Source of the DNA: Mucilaginibacter sp. PAMC 26640
GTDB taxonomy: Bacteria > Bacteroidota > Bacteroidia > Sphingobacteriales > Sphingobacteriaceae
Direction of reading: 5' to 3'
Assembly: GCA_001596135.1 (NCBI GenBank)
Contig: CP014773.1
Coordinates: 1,054,001-1,118,000, forward strand
Length of the DNA stretch: 64,000 nt
Within the stretch, counting starts at the first letter, position 1. The number at the start of each line of letters is the position of its first letter. Below the pieces are notes generated by a model. That model searched no databases, was not told the DNA's origin, and saw only the letters and a program-made list of their open reading frames with translations. Below are positions 25,125-33,431 of this stretch, piece by piece. A program made the translations under genes and the position numbers.

Positions 25125-26639
25125 ATGAGCACAACGAGCAAAACAGAGCCTACTATATTCATCATCTTTGGTGGTACAGGAGATTTAAATTCGCGCAAAA
25201 TAGCACCGGCCCTCTATAATCTTTTTTTAGATGGCTGGCTGCCTAAGCAGTATTCTATCATCGGCACCGGTCGTACTAAATTAACCGATGAAGAGTTCAG
25301 AACCAATTTACATAATGATATCGACCAGTTTTCGCGCAGTGGCAAAACCGACCCCAAAAAATGGGAAGAATTTGCAGCTAACATCTATTATCAGGTATCG
25401 GATGCTACCGATGCAGTTACCTACAGGGAGTTTGGTAAACGCATAGATAAACACAACGCCGATTGGAAAACAAAGGCTAACGTATTATTCTATCTGGCGG
25501 TTGCGCCTAACTTCTTCCCAATCATCGCCTCCAATATTTCCAAAGCCAAACTGGCCGAAGATAAAGACCGGGTGAGGATCATTATAGAGAAACCGTTTGG
25601 TCACGACCTGGAGACAGCCAAAGAACTAAACGCCTTGCTTTCGGGCATTTTTGATGAATGCCAGATCTACCGGATCGATCATTACCTGGGTAAAGAAACC
25701 GTGCAGAATATTATGGCGTTCCGCTTTGCAAACTCCATTATGGAACCATTGTGGAACCGTAATTATATCGAGCACGTACAGATATCGGTTACCGAACAGT
25801 TGGGTGTGGAAGAACGCGGCGATTATTATGACGGATCAGGCGCAATGCGCGATATGATTCAGAATCACTTATTGCAGTTGCTTTGCCACGTTGCAATGGA
25901 GCCACCTGTAAGCTTTAGTGCCGACGAAGTGCGCGACCGTAAAGTAGATGTACTAAGAGCGATGCGCAAATTCACACCGGAGGATGTACGCAATTCTGCT
26001 GTTAGGGGCCAGTATGGCAGCGGCTGGATGAAGGGCCAGGAAGTACCCGGATACCGGGAAGAAAACAAAGTGAATCCGGATTCGAATACCGAGACCTTTG
26101 CAGCCATCAAATTCTTTGTGGATAACTGGCGCTGGCAAGGTGTTCCTTTTTATGTGCGCACCGGCAAAAGACTGCACCAGTCATCATCTGTTATCACCAT
26201 CCAGTTTAAGGATGTGCCGCATTTGATCTTCCCTACCGAAGCTGCCGAAAGCTGGCAGCAAAACAGGCTTATTATCAGCATCCAGCCGGAGATGAGCATC
26301 CGTTTACAGGTACAGGCTAAGCGCCCGGGGATAGATATGGTGCTGAACGTAGTAGATATGGTGTTCGATTATAAAGGTACCTATTCCACACAGGCTCCCG
26401 AAGCGTATGAAACGTTGTTACTGGATACCATGCTGGGCGATCAAACCCTGTTTATGCGCGGCGACCAGGTGGAAGCTGCCTGGGAACTGGTAATGCCGAT
26501 CTTAAATACATGGCAGCACAAAAAGAGTTTAAACTTCCCTAACTATTCTGCAGATTCATGGGGCCCTGAGGCTGCCGAGGCTTTGATAGCCCGCGATGGT
26601 TACAATTGGTTCACACTGCCGGTAAATGGTAAAAAATAA
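25125..26639 (+). CDS. zwf: glucose-6-phosphate 1-dehydrogenase
   Basis: 504 residues. N-terminal dinucleotide motif FIIFGGTGDLNSRKIAPALYNL, substrate-binding active-site signature YRIDHYLGKETVQNIMAFRFAN (catalytic His/Lys), and EKPFGHDLETAKELN. It oxidises glucose 6-phosphate to 6-phosphogluconolactone and makes NADPH, the entry step of the oxidative branch. It is 8 bp upstream of pgl, whose product is the next enzyme. Confidence 0.97.
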   Translation: MSTTSKTEPTIFIIFGGTGDLNSRKIAPALYNLFLDGWLPKQYSIIGTGRTKLTDEEFRTNLHNDIDQFSRSGKTDPKKWEEFAANIYYQVSDATDAVTYREFGKRIDKHNADWKTKANVLFYLAVAPNFFPIIASNISKAKLAEDKDRVRIIIEKPFGHDLETAKELNALLSGIFDECQIYRIDHYLGKETVQNIMAFRFANSIMEPLWNRNYIEHVQISVTEQLGVEERGDYYDGSGAMRDMIQNHLLQLLCHVAMEPPVSFSADEVRDRKVDVLRAMRKFTPEDVRNSAVRGQYGSGWMKGQEVPGYREENKVNPDSNTETFAAIKFFVDNWRWQGVPFYVRTGKRLHQSSSVITIQFKDVPHLIFPTEAAESWQQNRLIISIQPEMSIRLQVQAKRPGIDMVLNVVDMVFDYKGTYSTQAPEAYETLLLDTMLGDQTLFMRGDQVEAAWELVMPILNTWQHKKSLNFPNYSADSWGPEAAEALIARDGYNWFTLPVNGKK

Positions 26640-26647
26640 GCATAGCT

Positions 26648-27373
26648 ATGAAGCTTAATATATTTGAATCGCCGGATGAGGTGATAAGCCAAATGGCAGA
26701 ATTCTTTGCGAAAATCGCTAAGGAATCTATCGAGAAACATGATCGCTTCAGTGTTGCGCTGAGCGGCGGCAGTTCGCCTAAGAAATTGCATGAGCTATTG
26801 GCCAGTGAATACCGCGATAAAGTAGAATGGGAAAAGGTATGGTTCTTTTTCGGCGATGAGCGCGATGTGCCTTTGACTGACGCACAGAGCAACTATTTGA
26901 TGGCTAAGCAAACTTTGTTTGATCCGCTGGAGATCAACCCTGCGCACATCTTCCCGGTGCAAACCAACTTGGGAGCTGAAGAAGCTGCTAAAGATTATAC
27001 CAGCAACCTCATCAACTTTTTCGACGGGCACAATGCCAGTTTTGATTTGATCATCTTAGGCTTGGGCGATAACTCGCACACGGCGTCCCTTTTCCCGCAT
27101 ACATCAGTTTTGACGGATGAAAGCGCTTCGGTGCAGGCACTCTATATTGATGAAGTCAAAATGAACCGGATTACCTTCACTGCTCCGTTGATCAACAATG
27201 CATGCCACATAGCCTTCCTTGTTTATGGTAAAGGGAAAGCGGAGGCCGTAAAGCATATCCTGGAAGATAAAAAGGATATCCAGCTATACCCGGCACAGCT
27301 TATTGAAGAAACCGACAACGGCGACCTGCAATGGTTTATGGATGAAGCCGCTGCTGGAGAGTTAAAGAAGTAG
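26648..27373 (+). CDS. pgl: 6-phosphogluconolactonase (DevB type)
   Basis: 241 residues. It has the NagB/RpiA/DevB-like N-terminal VALSGGSSPKKLHELL, then VWFFFGDERDVPLTDAQSNYLM, and the DevB signature LIILGLGDNSHTASLFP. It hydrolyses 6-phosphogluconolactone. It is the last gene of the pentose phosphate cluster and is followed by a strong terminator at 27389–27430. Confidence 0.96.
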   Translation: MKLNIFESPDEVISQMAEFFAKIAKESIEKHDRFSVALSGGSSPKKLHELLASEYRDKVEWEKVWFFFGDERDVPLTDAQSNYLMAKQTLFDPLEINPAHIFPVQTNLGAEEAAKDYTSNLINFFDGHNASFDLIILGLGDNSHTASLFPHTSVLTDESASVQALYIDEVKMNRITFTAPLINNACHIAFLVYGKGKAEAVKHILEDKKDIQLYPAQLIEETDNGDLQWFMDEAAAGELKK

Positions 27374-27388
27374 CATAAAATCTGCTAA

Positions 27389-27430
27389 AATAATAAAGCC
27401 GATAGCAGTTATGTTATCGGCTTTATTATT
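27389..27430 (+). terminator. strong terminator closing the pentose phosphate cluster
   Basis: A perfect 16-bp inverted repeat, AATAATAAAGCCGATA (27389–27404) against TATCGGCTTTATTATT (27415–27430), with a 10-nt loop. It is 16 bp beyond the pgl stop. Confidence 0.85.
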
Positions 27431-27559
27431 GGGTATGTTTCGCCTCCCTTTCCATGTCTTAATTTGTTTCAGAGCGTAAATACCATCGGCGGCAGTCTGC
27501 TATTAAGTTGCCTGCATACCCGGGCATTCAAGTGGCAATTCTCTCCTTGGTTCTTAAAT

Positions 27560-28039
27560 TCATTCTTTCTTCACGTCGTCCTTAAACGCATCCTGCAGCA
27601 TTTGCTGCAATTCCACCTGGTGGCTTTGCACGGCTTGCTGGCCCAGCTCGGCCCCTTTCTGGAACAGGATGGGTTGCTTCTCGTTTAACTTTTTCCCCAG
27701 TGGCGACTGGTAGAAAATTACCAGTTCCTTAAGATCTTTTTCGGTAAACTCTTTTGCGTACATAGCCGCCATCTGGTCCTTCAATAGGTCCCAGTTCATG
27801 TACTTGTTTACAAAAGCGCCTGTAACTGCTATAAACTTAGTGCGTTTATCTTCGGGTACGTTGGCACTGGCCTGCTTCAGCATCGTATTAATATTACCCT
27901 GCAATTGAGCCTGTGCGCCAGAAGCAACTAACAAATCTTCAGCGGCTTTTAAATGAGCGGGGGTAATTACAGGCGTTTGTGCTTTAATAGTAAAACATGC
28001 CAGTAAAAAAGCAATGGTGCAAAAAGCGAAAGTCTTCAT
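27560..28039 (-). CDS. DUF2059 secreted protein
   Basis: 159 residues. The signal peptide ends near FTIKAQ. The mature part matches DUF2059 by pattern: MNWDLLKDQMAAMYAKEFTEKDLKELVIFYQSPLGKKLNEKQP, where the F…eLk.li.FY.sp.G.k phrase is diagnostic. DUF2059 proteins are small helical envelope proteins of unknown function. Convergent with pgl. Its upstream neighbour (lipoprotein) ends at 28123 with a terminator in between, so it is likely a separate unit. Confidence 0.88.
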   Translation of the reverse strand: MKTFAFCTIAFLLACFTIKAQTPVITPAHLKAAEDLLVASGAQAQLQGNINTMLKQASANVPEDKRTKFIAVTGAFVNKYMNWDLLKDQMAAMYAKEFTEKDLKELVIFYQSPLGKKLNEKQPILFQKGAELGQQAVQSHQVELQQMLQDAFKDDVKKE

Positions 28040-28058
28040 TCAATTTTTAATTTAAAAC

Positions 28059-28098
28059 TACAAATCAGCCACTAATTATATGTAGTGGCTGATTTGTA
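28059..28098 (-). terminator. terminator of the lipoprotein gene at 28123
   Basis: A perfect 16-bp stem, TACAAATCAGCCACTA (28059–28074) with TAGTGGCTGATTTGTA (28083–28098) and an 8-nt loop, sits between the lipoprotein stop and the DUF2059 start. The minus strand continues into GTTTTAAATT. Confidence 0.7.
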
Positions 28099-28122
28099 TA
28101 AATGGTTCGATTAATATGGACT

Positions 28123-29568
28123 TTAGTATACTTGTTTTACCCTCGTATCACCAGATCCATAATAAAAGTTAACAACTTTCTTATCTCCCTTGTTGGGTAA
28201 AAGATAAGTTGTATTTACATACGTGTTAGATGTCGTGTTTAGTGCAGCGTTAAAACCTAAGATATACTGCCCTGAATACGAGTCATATAAAGAGGCTTTT
28301 AAAATAGCTCCTCTGGCATTAGCAGCCAGATTACCAGAAGCATCTCTGGTTAAATGAACATATCCGCTGCCTCCTTCCGGAGAATTGTAACTCATTAATT
28401 TTCCGTTCTGATCCGTTTTGGCAGTAAGTATGGGGGCTGTTTGAACTATGGCCCCGGTAATATCAACAATTTCTACATTCAAACTTGTATTTGGATCGTA
28501 ATTGTAAGCGTTAAAGTCAAAATACACACCGTTATTGTTATTATAAGAACTGGTGTAAAGGCGATCTACCTGAAAATGCCCATCGGTTCCAGTAAGGAAT
28601 ATTTGGTTGTAATAATAGTAGTAGTAATTTGAATTTGAAATAGGGATATAAAGGTTTTTACCGTTTTTATCTTTAGAAACTTTTAAGTAGGTAGCGGTAT
28701 AAACAGTGGGTACCGGCGCGTTAAAGGTGTTAACGTTGAAATAAGTTTTTATAGTTGCAAGAGATGGTAAGGCAGAAGGAAAGGTTTTTACCGCATCATC
28801 TTCAGAGGCGTTGATGAATAATTTTTGATCTGCGGCAATTTGGTCAAACGTTAGTGAATACCCATTTGGAGCAGCAGGTAATTTTAAAGAATAAGCACCG
28901 CCAGCTGTAGAATAGGTAGGGAAAGAAACCGAATAGAAGCTATTAAACCCATTGTCGATTCTTGATGTAGCAGAAACCAATACATTTGCCCCGGCTTTCT
29001 CGGGTAAGTTGTTGGTCAGGTCCGTTTCAATGTAAAGTGTGCCCGAAATCTCATTGGAGAGGTCTGCAGTGTTCCATAATTTAGCAGAAGTCAACGTTAT
29101 ATCCTTTCGGAATAATTGGGTGGCTGCGTAGCCTGTTTTTGATACAAGAAATGCACTTGTTGGAAATAAATACAACGAAGTAAATGCTGCAATACCCTGT
29201 GCATTGGTTTTCGCCGCAAATACCTTACCTTCTGACGATACCGTAACATCGGCGTCAACAATCGGCGCATTGGTAACAACATCAACCACGCTAACGCTGT
29301 AGTCTTGTTTATTGGCAGCAACTGCACTTGCACGCGTTAAACTGTCACTTATCCTGAGCTGATTAAGAGCTGCTGTGTTTACCATCTGCTGTAAGGCACT
29401 TGCCCCTTTTTGTTTAAGTGTTTCCAGATCAATTTCATGCTGATACTTGAGATTGAGCAACTCTTTTTGTGCTTCTACGGCATCCCGCTCATTGAAGTCG
29501 TTTTTAGAACAACTGGAAATAAGTATGGCCAAGGCCATTGTAATTAAAATGGTAAATTTTGATTTCAT
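28123..29568 (-). CDS. lipoprotein with Ig-like/carboxypeptidase-regulatory-like domain
   Basis: 481 residues. The lipobox is ILISSCSKND (Cys about residue 20). A helical region (about 25–85) is followed by SVSVVDVVTNAPIVDADVTVSSEGKVFAAKTNAQGIAAF, a carboxypeptidase-regulatory-like beta-sandwich, and a long Tyr/Asn/Ser-rich beta region with a six-Tyr run (NSNYYYYYYNQ). Probably surface exposed; function unknown. It is followed 41 bp upstream on the same strand by a beta-barrel gene (29610–30404), so the two are likely one transcript, barrel first. Confidence 0.75.
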   Translation of the reverse strand: MKSKFTILITMALAILISSCSKNDFNERDAVEAQKELLNLKYQHEIDLETLKQKGASALQQMVNTAALNQLRISDSLTRASAVAANKQDYSVSVVDVVTNAPIVDADVTVSSEGKVFAAKTNAQGIAAFTSLYLFPTSAFLVSKTGYAATQLFRKDITLTSAKLWNTADLSNEISGTLYIETDLTNNLPEKAGANVLVSATSRIDNGFNSFYSVSFPTYSTAGGAYSLKLPAAPNGYSLTFDQIAADQKLFINASEDDAVKTFPSALPSLATIKTYFNVNTFNAPVPTVYTATYLKVSKDKNGKNLYIPISNSNYYYYYYNQIFLTGTDGHFQVDRLYTSSYNNNNGVYFDFNAYNYDPNTSLNVEIVDITGAIVQTAPILTAKTDQNGKLMSYNSPEGGSGYVHLTRDASGNLAANARGAILKASLYDSYSGQYILGFNAALNTTSNTYVNTTYLLPNKGDKKVVNFYYGSGDTRVKQVY

Positions 29569-29609
29569 ATGTAATTTTAAAAAGATTGTGAATAGGTAGG
29601 TGAGTGCTA

Positions 29610-30404
29610 TTAAAGCGGCAAAACGAAGCCGACTTTTGCTATGAAGGAGTTTGCATATATATCGCTGCCAAAGCCAATTTTTTCTATGTAAGAATAGTGC
29701 TGCCGGGCTGCTGACAAACCTGCGGAATATCTAAAGTCGATAAGCATCTTCACGCTGGCAAATAACGGAAGCTTTACCTTAACTCCGGCAACAAAGTTGG
29801 CCCTGTTAGTGGTGTAAACACTGCTAACGTTTTGATGATCACTAACAGTAGCGATCACATCTTCTCCGGTGAGCAAATTGCCGGTTTTTTGGTAACGGTC
29901 GGTAGCATTAAAGTTGTATATATAACTCGCCCCCGCGTAAAATGCCGGTTGCCAGGTTTGTTGAATAGGTAAATGATAACTAATCAACAAGGGTAATTCC
30001 AATCCTGTTAACGTAACCAAACTGTTTTTAACATTCTTTGTAGAAAAGCTTTCCGGCAAGCCGATCCGGGTATCATCTTTAAAACTGATCAACTGCCCCC
30101 CTTGTTGCAAGATGCTTGCTTCCACCTGTAAACTTAAATGTTTACTGAGTTGATAGGCAAGTGACAAGCCAGCGGTAAACCCGGTGTTAGATCCTGTTTG
30201 AGGTTGTCCTTTTGTAAATCTGTTTAAGCTGGGTCCTCCGGATATCCCTGCTTCGAATTTGCTTTCTTTAAAATTTTGTTTGACTTCGTCAGTTTTATTT
30301 TGTGCCGATAAAACACACGGAAGCAACATAAACAAAATAACTGCTGGTAGATACAGACAACGGATATTCGAGGCGCGGCTGCGGAATGATAGAAAAAGAG
30401 GCAT
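29610..30404 (-). CDS. outer-membrane beta-barrel protein
   Basis: 264 residues from MPLFLSFRSR; the earlier in-frame ATG falls inside the -7 element at 30426–30433 and cannot be used. Signal peptide ends at VLSAQ. The mature part begins FEAGISGGPSLNRF and continues with alternating strands (GFTAGLSLAYQL, LSLQVEASILQQGG) to a terminal SFIAKVGFVLPL, typical of porin-family barrels. It probably shares an mRNA with the downstream lipoprotein gene, hinting at a barrel–lipoprotein pair. Confidence 0.8.
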   Translation of the reverse strand: MPLFLSFRSRASNIRCLYLPAVILFMLLPCVLSAQNKTDEVKQNFKESKFEAGISGGPSLNRFTKGQPQTGSNTGFTAGLSLAYQLSKHLSLQVEASILQQGGQLISFKDDTRIGLPESFSTKNVKNSLVTLTGLELPLLISYHLPIQQTWQPAFYAGASYIYNFNATDRYQKTGNLLTGEDVIATVSDHQNVSSVYTTNRANFVAGVKVKLPLFASVKMLIDFRYSAGLSAARQHYSYIEKIGFGSDIYANSFIAKVGFVLPL

Positions 30405-30425
30405 TATGTGATAAGGTTTCTGCCC

Positions 30426-30433
30426 CAAATATA
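30426..30433 (-). promoter_or_regulatory. -7 promoter element for the barrel–lipoprotein pair
   Basis: TATATTTG on the minus strand (30433–30426) matches TAnnTTTG. A start near 30420 leaves about 16 nt before the ATG at 30404. I see no clear TTTG at the -33 position. Confidence 0.55.
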
Positions 30434-30491
30434 ATTATTTTAATAAGCATTTCGATTAAATAAAATTTTTAACCGAAATGCCTATTATTAA

Positions 30492-31604
30492 TTAAATTTT
30501 GATAAAAATCTTTCGAACATAAAAAGCCCACATGACCACCCATAGTAGCAACACAATTAAGATAGCGCCACAAAGCGAGGCATTTACCGGAGAAAAATAT
30601 GGAACGAACAAGTTCTCGTACAATGATTTACCACCAATGGTGATCTTGTTCCAGTAGTGAGGAATAAAGCCAGATAAAACATAAGCTGCAATGGCGTTGG
30701 TGCCGAACACAACTAACGGGTAGGTGAAACGCTTATGGCCCTGCACATCTATAAGCCAAAAGCAAATAGCCAGGCCGATGGTTGCCAATCCACCGGTGTA
30801 AAGCACAAAGGAGCTGGTCCAAAGCGCTTTGTTAATCGGGAAGAACAGGTCCCAGATTAAACCCAGTAATACAGCGATAATGCCATAGGTAAACATCCAG
30901 CTTACTTTAACACTGTCGTCCCGGTCGCGGCGTTTGAGCCAGCTTCCTACACGGATGCCAAAAAGCCCGGTGCCTATCGCCGGTAAAGTGCCCAGTAAAC
31001 CTTCCGGATCCCAGGTGCGTGACGAGCTCCAAAGATGATTGGGCGTTAATAAAACGCGGTCTATCCAGGCACCCAGATTCGTTTCGGGATTGAGGTTGGC
31101 AGAACCAACACCCGGTACCGGCACAAAGGTCATGAGTATATAATAGCCGATAAGTGCGCCGGCAAAAATCCAGTCGCGGGTTTTTTGAGAGGTCTTTAAG
31201 TATAATATCGTGCAGATAAAATATACAAGCGCTATCCGCGGCAGGACCCCGGGCAGGCGTAATTCACCAATATTAAAGTTCCATCGAAGGATCATTTGTG
31301 TACACCAGGTGATCAGCAGCAATACTACCGTACGGCGCAAGGCTGTCAGGATCATTTTTGACTGATTTACACCACTCGCTTTTTTACTTTCCATAGCATA
31401 AACAATGGATACACCAACCATGAAGAGGAAAAACGGAAACACGAGGTCGGTAGGTGTGCAACCATCCCATACGGAATGCTCCAGCGGGGCGTAAATATGG
31501 CCCCAGTCGCCGGGGTCGTTAACTAAAATCATCATTGCGATCGTCAAACCGCGAAAAACATCGAGGGAAAGCAGGCGGGGGGATTTGGTAAGCGTTTCGG
31601 CCAT
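30492..31604 (-). CDS. DUF5009/heparan-alpha-glucosaminide acetyltransferase-like membrane protein
   Basis: 370 residues from MAETLTKSPRLLSLDVFRG; the longer frame has an atypical start. The N-terminal RLLSLDVFRGLTIAMMILVNDPG with downstream HSVWDGCTPTDLVFPFFLFMVG is the hallmark of the DUF5009 / NagX-like transmembrane acyltransferase group. About ten membrane helices. Relatives are thought to acetylate amino sugars across the membrane; the substrate here is unknown. Divergent from the DUF6607 gene. Confidence 0.88.
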   Translation of the reverse strand: MAETLTKSPRLLSLDVFRGLTIAMMILVNDPGDWGHIYAPLEHSVWDGCTPTDLVFPFFLFMVGVSIVYAMESKKASGVNQSKMILTALRRTVVLLLITWCTQMILRWNFNIGELRLPGVLPRIALVYFICTILYLKTSQKTRDWIFAGALIGYYILMTFVPVPGVGSANLNPETNLGAWIDRVLLTPNHLWSSSRTWDPEGLLGTLPAIGTGLFGIRVGSWLKRRDRDDSVKVSWMFTYGIIAVLLGLIWDLFFPINKALWTSSFVLYTGGLATIGLAICFWLIDVQGHKRFTYPLVVFGTNAIAAYVLSGFIPHYWNKITIGGKSLYENLFVPYFSPVNASLCGAILIVLLLWVVMWAFYVRKIFIKI

Positions 31605-31760
31605 TGCAATAGTCGTCTCTTTTTTGGGAGCAGATAAAAGTAACAAAAAGAGCCGACCAAATGCAACAGCCCTTACCGGCGGCCTGTATTATTTAAAATT
31701 TAATAGGTTTAGGAACCATTGTAGTTTACCGCACGGCCTTAATTCTTCTAAAATGAATTA

Positions 31761-31791
31761 TTTGTAATTAATCTAAATAAGGATACATTTG
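31761..31791 (+). promoter_or_regulatory. promoter of the DUF6607 gene set
   Basis: TTTG (31761–31764), a 19-nt spacer and TACATTTG (31784–31791) fit the Bacteroidota consensus exactly. The predicted start near 31797 is about 13 nt before the ATG at 31811. Confidence 0.75.
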
Positions 31792-31810
31792 TATATCAAA
31801 CTTTACCACC

Positions 31811-32740
31811 ATGAAAAGGCCTTACCTATTTACCACAATTCTACTGCTTATCAGTTCAATGTTAACGTATGGGCAATCAAAACCCGAGATGGACAGGGCT
31901 GCTATACGAGCGTTGGGTGGATTTTACAAGGTAACATTCGATTATGCTGAAACTTTTGCTACGGATACGGCCTATAAGTTCCACCCACGGTATCATTCAT
32001 GGGGATATGAATGGGCTGTGGTTGAGGAAGAGTCGCCTAAAAAAATAGTGATCCAGCATATCTTGGTTACTGGCGACAGCTCCGTCATTAAGCATTGGCG
32101 GGAAGATTGGGTATATGAGGAGAAGAACTTATTGCTATTTGATAGAGAAAATACCTGGAACAATACAACTTTAAAAGCTGCCGATACAAAAGGCCGATGG
32201 GTACAGAAGGTTTTTCAGGTAGATGACAGTCCGCGTTACGAAAGCATTGGCACCTGGGTACACGTAGATGGCCGCCATGAATGGCACAGCGAATGCGATT
32301 CGCCCTTACCGCGCCGTGAGTTTACTAAACGCAGCGATTATAACATTTTACGCCGTGGCAATCGCATTTATTTAACCGCTAACGGCTGGATGTTTGAACA
32401 GGACAATCAAAAGATAATAAGATCTGCAGGCGGCGACAAATTGCTGGCAAGAGAAAAAGGCTACGAAGAATTCACCAGAGCAGATGAATCCCGGTTTGCT
32501 TTTGCAAAGGGCTGGTGGAAAATTCAGCAGCCGTACTGGACTGCTGTTCGCCAGGTTTGGGATGATGTTTTTGCCGGCCGAAAAATAGTGAAGATAACTG
32601 CAAAGATAGATGGCAAATTATTGTTTGAGCGGCTTTTTGACCTGGCAGATCAATCTGCAAAAGAAAAATGGGATGCTGCTAAGAATAAAGCCGAAGCCCG
32701 TAAAGTGATAGATAATTACTTGGTAAATGTGGCCATTTAA
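31811..32740 (+). CDS. DUF6607 family secreted protein
   Basis: 309 residues, signal peptide ending MLTYGQ. The body is rich in Trp/Tyr with a beta-rich pattern (FYKVTFDYAETFATD, HSWGYEWAVVEEES, HWREDWVYEE, RWVQKVFQVDDSPRYESIGTW), matching DUF6607 as I recall it. This family tends to sit beside TonB-dependent receptors in Bacteroidota; here a receptor gene is the second gene downstream. Function is unknown; a periplasmic or surface partner in uptake is an inference from position. Confidence 0.8.
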   Translation: MKRPYLFTTILLLISSMLTYGQSKPEMDRAAIRALGGFYKVTFDYAETFATDTAYKFHPRYHSWGYEWAVVEEESPKKIVIQHILVTGDSSVIKHWREDWVYEEKNLLLFDRENTWNNTTLKAADTKGRWVQKVFQVDDSPRYESIGTWVHVDGRHEWHSECDSPLPRREFTKRSDYNILRRGNRIYLTANGWMFEQDNQKIIRSAGGDKLLAREKGYEEFTRADESRFAFAKGWWKIQQPYWTAVRQVWDDVFAGRKIVKITAKIDGKLLFERLFDLADQSAKEKWDAAKNKAEARKVIDNYLVNVAI

Positions 32741-32792
32741 ACTCCATTTGCCCGGCAATCCGGTTTAATAGTATATTTGATATCGTGATTAA

Positions 32793-33344
32793 ATGAAACG
32801 CGCAGTTGCCATAGTATTGCTTACTATCCATTTTTTTAATTTGGGTGGCTACCTGCTGTTGCAAATGTATGCGCTCTATCAGTCGGACAAGTTCATGAAC
32901 GAACTGATCAGCAGGAACCTTTACAATCCCAATTCGCTGATAGAAATTAAGATTAAACAGGATAAGCCGATAGCTACCGACTGGACCGATTTTAAAAACA
33001 TCAACGGGCAGATCCAGCTGAAGGAAACTTGCTACAACTACGTTAAATTGAAATATGCGAAGGATACGCTTTATGTAAAGTGCGTACCCAATTATGAAAA
33101 AACCAAGCTTATCCAAAGCAATATCATTTATGCCAAACAGGTTAATGATACCCCTCAAGATGGGAAGGACAACAACTCTTTATTAAAAAAGGGCGGGGCC
33201 GATTCCAAATACGATCATGATACAGCCGAATTTAGCTTCCTGTGTTTTAGCAACCTGCCGCCGCTGGTTATTAAGCCACGTTGTTTAGCTATACCCTCTC
33301 CATTTATCGCTGTACAAGGCCGCCCACCAGCTTTATTAGGCTAA
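32793..33344 (+). CDS. unrecognised membrane-anchored protein between DUF6607 and TonB receptor
   Basis: 183 residues. An N-terminal hydrophobic segment (about 4–25, VAIVLLTIHFFNLGGYLLL) is a signal or membrane anchor. The middle has lysine-rich beta-like stretches (LIEIKIKQDKPIATDW, QLKETCYNYVKLKYAKDTLYVKC). The C-terminus is Pro/Leu-rich (SNLPPLVIKPRCLAIPSPF). I do not know the family. The layout, 52 bp after DUF6607 and 87 bp before the receptor gene, suggests one uptake operon. Confidence 0.7.
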   Translation: MKRAVAIVLLTIHFFNLGGYLLLQMYALYQSDKFMNELISRNLYNPNSLIEIKIKQDKPIATDWTDFKNINGQIQLKETCYNYVKLKYAKDTLYVKCVPNYEKTKLIQSNIIYAKQVNDTPQDGKDNNSLLKKGGADSKYDHDTAEFSFLCFSNLPPLVIKPRCLAIPSPFIAVQGRPPALLG

Positions 33345-33431
33345 TTCTTATTTTATTTAATTGCTCTATTCACCTGCAGGCGAGCCTGTAGCGTATGGGC
33401 TGTTTATATTATTTACCCTAATAAAATTCAC

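Noticed and set aside
28600-28640. Poly-Tyr codon run as a phase-variation tract
   Set aside because: The repeat is trinucleotide within the frame, so length changes would not switch the gene off, and the run is short and mixed TAT/TAC.
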